Program-made: the position numbers and the translations under genes
Shown here: piece by piece, positions 40,281-45,026 of the stretch
Numbering within the stretch: the first letter of the stretch is position 1
Layout of the letters: each line of letters starts with the position of its first letter
NCBI GenBank assembly: GCA_019112965.1
Contig: DXIH01000183.1
Span: 1-45,026 of the forward strand
Source of the DNA: Candidatus Sphingomonas excrementigallinarum
GTDB taxonomy: Bacteria; Pseudomonadota; Alphaproteobacteria; Sphingomonadales; Sphingomonadaceae
Direction: 5' to 3'
DNA: 45,026 nucleotides
Notes under the pieces: model-generated
Database searches by the model: none
Seen by the model: only the letters and a program-made list of their open reading frames with translations
What the model was told of the DNA's origin: nothing

Positions 40281-41642
40281 TTATTTTGTTGCCCCCGGGC
40301 AGATGATCGAAACGGCACTGCCATAGGCCGCAAAGGCGAGGCCGAAGCCGTGGAGATCGGCGATCGCCTTGACCAGCGGCAGGCCCAGTCCCACCCCCGG
40401 CTGATCGGCGCGCCCGCGATAGAAGCGTTGCAGCACCAGCGCCCTCTCCGCCGGGGGGACACCGATACCGCCATCGGCCACGCTCAGCGTGATGTCGCCC
40501 CCCTGCACCCCAAGGGTGACGCGCACCTCGCCACCGACCGGCCCGAACTTCATCGCATTGTCGATCAGGTTCGACACCGCCTCGATCAACAGGCTGGCAT
40601 CGCCATCGACCGGCGGCACCGGCTCGGTGGCATAGGACAGGGTGATGCCGCGATCCTCCGCGGTCGGGTGGTGCAGATCGCACGCATCCTCGACCAGCCG
40701 GGCCAGATCGACAGGCGCGAAGCGGCTGCGGCGGGCATGATCCTCCAGCTCGCGGATGCGCAGCAGCGCCGCGATGATGCCCAGCAGCTTGTCGACATCG
40801 GCCAGCGTCGCCTCGGCGGTCGCGGCAAAGGCGTCGCACTCGCGATCGTCGCGCATCCCCCGCTCGACCCGTGCGCGCAGCCGCGTCAGGGGCGTGCGCA
40901 GCTGGTGCGCGATATCGTCGCCGATCCCGCGCATATCGCCGACCAGCAGCTGGAGCCGGTCGAGCATCAGGTTGATGTCGGCGCACAGCAGCCCGAAACT
41001 ATCGGGATCGCCCGGCACCGGCAGCCGCCCGGACAGGTCGCCCGCCATGATCCGCTCGGTCAGGCGGCGAACCGCATCGACCTGCCGCGCCGCGCGCCGC
41101 CCGGCGATCAGCCCGAAGACCAGCGCCATCAGGATCCCCGGCACCAGCCCGACGAGCAGCGACTGGCCGACCAGCCGCATCGACGCCACCGTATCGTCCA
41201 GATCGACGCCGATCAGCAGGCGCGTACCGTCCGGCATGGCGCAGAGCTGCACTCGCGCCTCGTCGCTTTGTTTGCCCGGCAATTCGGTGGGGACAACGGT
41301 GGCGACGAACGACCCGCCGGTCGGCGCGCCTGGCGGCAGGTGTGCGACATTGCCGGCGATCCGCCGCCCGTCCGCATCGAACAGCGCCAGGAACAGGTCG
41401 CGGTGCAGATCGCGGTCCAGCTTCTCGCGCAGTTCCTCGGGCCGCTCCTCCGCCGGGGTCAGGCGAAAGAAGGTGCAGTCGTCGCTCAACTGATGCTCGA
41501 TCTCGCGCCGGTGATTGTCATGCGCCAGCACCCAGAAGACCGCCGCCAGCGCCAGCGATTGCAGGACCAGCATCGCCGCCAGCGCGCTGCCCCAGCGCCA
41601 GGTCGCCCGCGCGCGCGGATCAGTGGGGAAGATCGAAGACAT
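40281..41642 (-). CDS. Sensor histidine kinase (metal-efflux type)
   Basis: The protein has 453 residues. Membrane helix 1 lies at about 18-40, a periplasmic domain of about 115 residues follows, and helix 2 lies at about 160-180 (VGLVPGILMALVFGLIAG). HAMP then leads to the H-box GDDIAHQLRTPLTRLRARV, N-box VSNLIDNAMKFG, G1 VADGGIGVPP and G2 QPGVGLGLPLVKAIA. The G1 box has G-G-I-G in place of the commoner D-G-P-G. The start overlaps the regulator's end by 23 bp. It diverges, with its regulator, from the CzcC/CzcA genes, so it probably senses a heavy metal. The exported Dps gene follows it. Confidence 0.88.
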   Translation of the reverse strand: MSSIFPTDPRARATWRWGSALAAMLVLQSLALAAVFWVLAHDNHRREIEHQLSDDCTFFRLTPAEERPEELREKLDRDLHRDLFLALFDADGRRIAGNVAHLPPGAPTGGSFVATVVPTELPGKQSDEARVQLCAMPDGTRLLIGVDLDDTVASMRLVGQSLLVGLVPGILMALVFGLIAGRRAARQVDAVRRLTERIMAGDLSGRLPVPGDPDSFGLLCADINLMLDRLQLLVGDMRGIGDDIAHQLRTPLTRLRARVERGMRDDRECDAFAATAEATLADVDKLLGIIAALLRIRELEDHARRSRFAPVDLARLVEDACDLHHPTAEDRGITLSYATEPVPPVDGDASLLIEAVSNLIDNAMKFGPVGGEVRVTLGVQGGDITLSVADGGIGVPPAERALVLQRFYRGRADQPGVGLGLPLVKAIADLHGFGLAFAAYGSAVSIICPGATK

Positions 41643-42297
41643 AACCCTGCCCCCGCACGTTGCGGATCAGCTGCGCCTCGCCCTCGCCGTCCACCTTGCG
41701 GCGCAGGCGGCCCATATGGACGTCGACGACATTGGTATTGGGCTCGAAACTATAGCCCCAGACGTCCTGGAGCAGCATCGAGCGGGTGATGATCCGCCCC
41801 GGCCGCCGCACCATATAATCGAGCAGCTTCAGCTCGCGCGGCAACAGCGCCAGATCGCGCCCGGCGCGGGTGGCGCTGCCCGCCAGCAGGTCGAGGTCGA
41901 GCGGCCCCGCGATCAGCCGCGTCTCGCGCGTGTCGTTGGGACGGCGCAGCAGCGCCTCGACCCGAGCGATCAGTTCGACCAGTGCGAACGGCTTGGGCAG
42001 ATAGTCGTCGCCCCCCGCGCGCAGGCCGCGCACCCGGTCGTCCAGGCTGCCCAGCGCGCTCAGCACCAGTGCGGGCGTATGCTGCCCTCGCGCGCGCAGA
42101 TCGGACAGCAGCGCAAGCCCCTCGCCGTCGGGCAGCTGCCGGTCGAGGATCAGCAGGTCGAAATCCGCGCCGTCGACGAGGGCGGCCGCCGAGCCGAGAC
42201 TGGCGGCATGGCACACCTCATGCCCGGCGGCGCACAGCTCCAGCTGGATCTCCTCCGCCGTGCCCGCATCATCCTCGATCACCAATATCCGCGTCAT
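41620..42297 (-). CDS. OmpR-family response regulator (CzcR/CusR-like)
   Basis: The protein has 225 residues. The receiver has E8-D9-D10, phosphoacceptor D52 (LILDRQLPDGEG), S80 and K102 (LPKPFAL). The winged helix shows LALLPRELKLLDYMVRRPGRIITRSMLLQDVWGYSFEPNTNVVDVHMGRLRRKV in landmarks, with the typical metal-regulator segment FEPNTNVVDVHMGRLR. The ATG at 42297 gives the standard N-terminus MTRILVIEDD; the twelve extra residues of the longer frame are not family-like. It should control the divergent CzcC/CzcA genes and probably itself, the kinase and the exported Dps. Confidence 0.9.
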   Translation of the reverse strand: MTRILVIEDDAGTAEEIQLELCAAGHEVCHAASLGSAAALVDGADFDLLILDRQLPDGEGLALLSDLRARGQHTPALVLSALGSLDDRVRGLRAGGDDYLPKPFALVELIARVEALLRRPNDTRETRLIAGPLDLDLLAGSATRAGRDLALLPRELKLLDYMVRRPGRIITRSMLLQDVWGYSFEPNTNVVDVHMGRLRRKVDGEGEAQLIRNVRGQGYVFDLPH

Positions 42298-42485
42298 GTC
42301 ACCGTGATCGCAACAGAGAGCGGACGTCGTCAATGAAATTACGATTTAGTATTGATAGTCATTACGAACAAAAGGCTGTAAGCAGCCCAAATATCTCCGC
42401 CAGCAATCCCTAAATCGCTATTTAGTCGACGCGGCGCGACGAACTCGTCTAGCGCGACGGCATCGAATACCGCGCAGGGGATGAC
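42298..42485. promoter_or_regulatory. AT-rich divergent control region between metal regulator and czcC-like gene
   Basis: This 188-bp region is clearly more AT-rich than its surroundings. It contains TGAAATTACGATTTAGT (42334-42350) and a near-palindrome CTAAAT-CGCT-ATTTAG (42410-42425) followed by TCG. The first resembles the 19-bp operator candidate of the other two-component system (TGAAATT plus ATTTA.GT blocks, with altered spacing). Binding of the adjacent regulator is inferred. Confidence 0.55.
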
Positions 42486-43742
42486 ATGCGGATCAGGGCT
42501 TTGGCAGGACTGGCGGCGACGGTGATCGCCGCGCCCGCAGCGGCGCAGCAGCAGGCGATGACGCTCGACGCGCTGGTTCAGAACGTCGTCGCAGGCAATC
42601 CCGAGCGCCAATTCTACCAGCGCCAGATCGAGACGGCGGGCGTCGAGCGCGAGGCGGCGGGCCGCTGGGCCGACCCGGAAGCGGTGGTCGAGTTCGGCCA
42701 GCGCCGCGCGCAGGACCCGACCAGCGGCGCGGTCACCGGCGAGGGCATGACCTATGCCGTGTCGGTCGTCCAGCCGATCGAGTTCGGCGGGCGCATCGCA
42801 CTGCGCCGCGCGATCGCCGACGGGCAGGTCGGGCTGGCGCGGATCGGGTTGCAGCAGTTCGACGCGACGCTGACCGCCCGCGCCCGTTCGCTGGGCTACG
42901 GCCTGTTCGCGGCGGATGAGAAAGCCGCCGCCGCACGCGAGGTCGCGGGGCGGATGCGCACGCTGGCCCGCGTGATCGTCGCACGCGATCCGGCGGGCCC
43001 CTCGCCGCAGCTGGAGGCTGCCTCGCTCCAGGCCAGCGCGATCAGCGCCGAGCGGACGGCGGCGGCGGCAGATGCCGAGGCGAACTCAATCCTCTACGAA
43101 CTCAATCAGCTGCGCGGCGCCCCCTTTGCCGCGCGCATCCGCATCATGCGGCCCGACATGTCGCTACCCGCCCTGCCCTCAGGGCAAGTGCTAGCCGACC
43201 GGGCTAGCGAGAATAATTTCGAGCTGAAGGCCCTTCGCGCGCAATTCGCCCAGCAGGGACTTCGCGTCGATCTGGCGCGTAAAAGCCGCATCCCGACGGT
43301 CAGCGTCGGCCCCTATTACGACCGCGCCCGCTCCGACATTCGCGAGACAAATTACGGTGTTCGCCTGTCCACCACCATCCCGCTGTGGAACCGCCAGGCG
43401 GGCGATGTCGCGATCGAACAGGGCAAGCAGGCGCAGGCCAATGCGACGCTCATCAACGCCGAACGGCGGATCGCACGCGACGTGTTCGATCAGGCGGCGC
43501 AATATGAGGCCAAGCGCGAGGCGCTGGCCAAATGGGACGCCAACTCGCCGCAGCGTTTCGCGCAGGCCGCCGCCGATGCCGACCGCAACTATCGCCTCGG
43601 CGCGATCCCGCTGACCACCTACACCCAGATCCAGCAATCCTATGTCGAGGCGGTCAACGCCGTGCTCGACACGCGGCGCGAGGCGCTGGAGGCGTTGCTC
43701 CAGCTTCGCGCGCTCAATGGCGGGGCAGCGCTGGCCCGATGA
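42486..43742 (+). CDS. TolC-family outer-membrane factor (CzcC-like)
   Basis: The protein has 418 residues. A signal peptide ends at about A-P-A-A-A-Q. The body is the helical TolC/CzcC type: LDALVQNVVAGNPERQFYQRQIETAGVEREAAGRWADPEAVVEFG, YAVSVVQPIEFGGRIALRRAIAD, and in the second repeat FELKALRAQFAQQGLRVDLARKSRIPTVSVGPYYDRA with LSTTIPLWNRQAGDV. No lipobox is seen, unlike the other factor at 37763. It is the outer-membrane channel for the heavy-metal RND pump that follows with a 4-bp overlap (ATGA). AGGGGATGAC precedes the start. The usual CzcB adaptor is not between the two genes and may lie beyond the window. Confidence 0.9.
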   Translation: MRIRALAGLAATVIAAPAAAQQQAMTLDALVQNVVAGNPERQFYQRQIETAGVEREAAGRWADPEAVVEFGQRRAQDPTSGAVTGEGMTYAVSVVQPIEFGGRIALRRAIADGQVGLARIGLQQFDATLTARARSLGYGLFAADEKAAAAREVAGRMRTLARVIVARDPAGPSPQLEAASLQASAISAERTAAAADAEANSILYELNQLRGAPFAARIRIMRPDMSLPALPSGQVLADRASENNFELKALRAQFAQQGLRVDLARKSRIPTVSVGPYYDRARSDIRETNYGVRLSTTIPLWNRQAGDVAIEQGKQAQANATLINAERRIARDVFDQAAQYEAKREALAKWDANSPQRFAQAAADADRNYRLGAIPLTTYTQIQQSYVEAVNAVLDTRREALEALLQLRALNGGAALAR

Positions 43743-45026
43743 AGCGCTGGCTCGATCTCGTTACCCGCCACCGGCTGGGCGTCGCGCTGGTCGCGGCGCT
43801 GATCGCCGCGATCGGGCTATGGTCCTTCGCCAATCTCCAGATCGACGCCATCCCCGACATCACCGGGGTTCAGGTGCAGATCAACACCACGGTCCCGGCC
43901 CTCGCGCCCGAAGAGATCGAGCGGCTGGTGACCCTGCCCATCGAGCGCGCCATGGGCGGTCAGCCGGGGCTGGACCAGACACGCTCGCTGACCAAGACTG
44001 GCCTGTCGCAGGTCACGCTTCTCTATAAAGACGGCACCGACCAGTTGAAGGCACGCCAGCTCGTCACCGAACGGCTGGCGGCGGTGCGCGACCAGCTGCC
44101 GCCGGGCAGCACGCCGCAGCTGGCGCCGATCACCACCGGGCTGGGCGAAATCTTCTATTATACGCTCGAATGGCGAAAGCCGCCGCCGGGACTGGACGCG
44201 CAGGGCCAGCTGATGGCGCTGTACGAGGCGCAGGAATATACCGTGCGCCCGATGCTCCGTGCCGTGGCGGGGGTCGCCGACGTCAACTCGAACGGCGGGC
44301 TGGAGGAGCAATATGTCGTCGAGCCCGATCCCGTCCGGCTGACGATGCACGGCGTCACCGCGGGCGAGCTGGCCGCGGCGGTCGCCAAGAATGTCGAAAA
44401 TGCGGGCGGCGGCATCATCCGGCGCGGGCCCGAACGCTTCACCGTGCGCACCGATGCCCGCGTGATGACCGCCGAGCAGATCGCCGCCATCCCGGTCAAG
44501 TTCGCCGGCGGCGTCCTGCCGCTGCAGGTCCGCGACCTCGCGCGCATCGTCACCGGCGCCGCCCCGCGTCAGGGAGCCGCGACCCAGAATGGCCGCGAGA
44601 CGGTGCTGGGCACGGTCATGATGCTGGTCGGGCAGAACAGCAGGGAGACGGCGCTCCGTGTTCAGGATGCGCTCCCCGAAATCTCCGCCGCCTTGCCCAA
44701 GGGCATGGTGATCGACCGGCAATATAGCCGCGCCGATCTGGTCGATCAGACGATCCATACCGTCGAGCGCAATCTCGGCGAAGGCGCGCTGCTGGTCGCG
44801 ATCGTCCTGTTGTTCGTGATGGGCAACTGGCGCGCCGCGTTGATCGTCGCACTCGTCATCCCGCTCGCCTTTCTGGTGACAGTCAGCGGGATGCACGCCA
44901 TCGGCCTGTCGGGCAATCTGATGAGCCTGGGCGCGCTCGACTTCGGCCTGATCGTCGACGGCTCGATCGTGGTGGTCGAGAACAGCCTGCGCCTGCTCGC
45001 CCTGCGAAGGGCCGAGAAGGGCGAGG
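43739..45026 (+). CDS. CzcA/CusA-type heavy-metal efflux RND pump, 3' part cut by window edge
   Basis: An open frame from the ATG at 43739 runs to the window end (429 codons seen). The N-terminus MKRWLDLVTRHRLGVALVAALIAAIGLWSFANLQIDAIPDITGVQVQINT is typical, followed by APEEIERLVTLPIERAMGG (heavy-metal RND pattern), FYYTLEW, and the transmembrane-4 relay LDFGLIVDGSIVVVENSLRLL. The DFGxIVDG form is the mark of the heavy-metal subfamily (CzcA, CusA, CnrA). It exports divalent or monovalent metal ions from the periplasm or cytoplasm using the proton gradient. Which metal cannot be told from this part. The ATG overlaps the CzcC-like stop by 4 bp, so they are cotranslated. Confidence 0.93.
   Translation, partial: MKRWLDLVTRHRLGVALVAALIAAIGLWSFANLQIDAIPDITGVQVQINTTVPALAPEEIERLVTLPIERAMGGQPGLDQTRSLTKTGLSQVTLLYKDGTDQLKARQLVTERLAAVRDQLPPGSTPQLAPITTGLGEIFYYTLEWRKPPPGLDAQGQLMALYEAQEYTVRPMLRAVAGVADVNSNGGLEEQYVVEPDPVRLTMHGVTAGELAAAVAKNVENAGGGIIRRGPERFTVRTDARVMTAEQIAAIPVKFAGGVLPLQVRDLARIVTGAAPRQGAATQNGRETVLGTVMMLVGQNSRETALRVQDALPEISAALPKGMVIDRQYSRADLVDQTIHTVERNLGEGALLVAIVLLFVMGNWRAALIVALVIPLAFLVTVSGMHAIGLSGNLMSLGALDFGLIVDGSIVVVENSLRLLALRRAEKGE

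Noticed and set aside
1..45026. CRISPR arrays, tRNA and rRNA genes, prophage or integrase genes
   Set aside because: No regularly spaced repeats, cloverleaf-like sequences, rRNA segments or phage genes were recognised on either strand.

Overview
The window is GC-rich, gene-dense DNA of alphaproteobacterial type. Large TonB-dependent receptors with '...AHAQ' signal peptides, GH43 arabinan enzymes, a MHYT-GGDEF-EAL protein, a DUF2332 protein and compact operons of OmpR-type two-component systems all point to a sphingomonad (Sphingomonas or a close relative). This assignment rests on gene content and style; no rRNA or other phylogenetic marker is present. About 34 protein genes are supported, including one cut by each window edge. 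No tRNA, rRNA or CRISPR was seen.

Layout. (1) 1-1544, minus: a cytoplasmic Dps, then a Rieske/FAD oxidoreductase that runs off the left edge. (2) 1741-4625, plus: an alpha/beta-hydrolase fused to a gluconate-dehydrogenase-subunit-3-like domain, coupled by an ATGA overlap to a GMC oxidoreductase with a CxxCxxCxxxC motif. (3) 4703-12012: a polysaccharide deacetylase (minus), then a plus-strand arabinan-type locus: Tat-exported GH43, TonB receptor, lipoprotein GH43 endo-arabinanase and Gfo/Idh/MocA dehydrogenase. (4) 12156-16509: gluconokinase (minus), an IS110-family element with a candidate bridge RNA, and a coupled GAF plus MHYT-GGDEF-EAL pair (minus). (5) 16910-23188: a second TonB receptor, a DUF2332 protein and a CHASE3-type chemoreceptor. 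(6) 23280-30722: a TctDE-like two-component system (minus) diverging from an orphan binding protein, OprP-like porin, CitMHS citrate transporter, TerC protein and small hydrolase. This looks like a tricarboxylate-uptake regulon.

(7) 30846-39208: a small exported Cys/His protein (minus), a response regulator and kinase, then an RND pump, adaptor and outer-membrane factor. An identical 19-bp sequence lies before the regulator and again, inverted, before the pump operon, so it is a good operator candidate. (8) 39289-45026: a decayed response-regulator relic, then a minus-strand set (regulator, kinase, signal-peptide-bearing Dps) diverging from a CzcC-like factor and a CzcA-type heavy-metal RND pump cut by the right edge.

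The most interesting items are the IS110 candidate bridge RNA, whose loops match the element's own ends and left flank; the exported Dps encoded behind a metal-efflux-type two-component system, with one ferroxidase residue changed; the duplicated 19-bp operator candidate linking a His-rich periplasmic protein with an RND efflux operon; and the hydrolase/dehydrogenase-subunit fusion.
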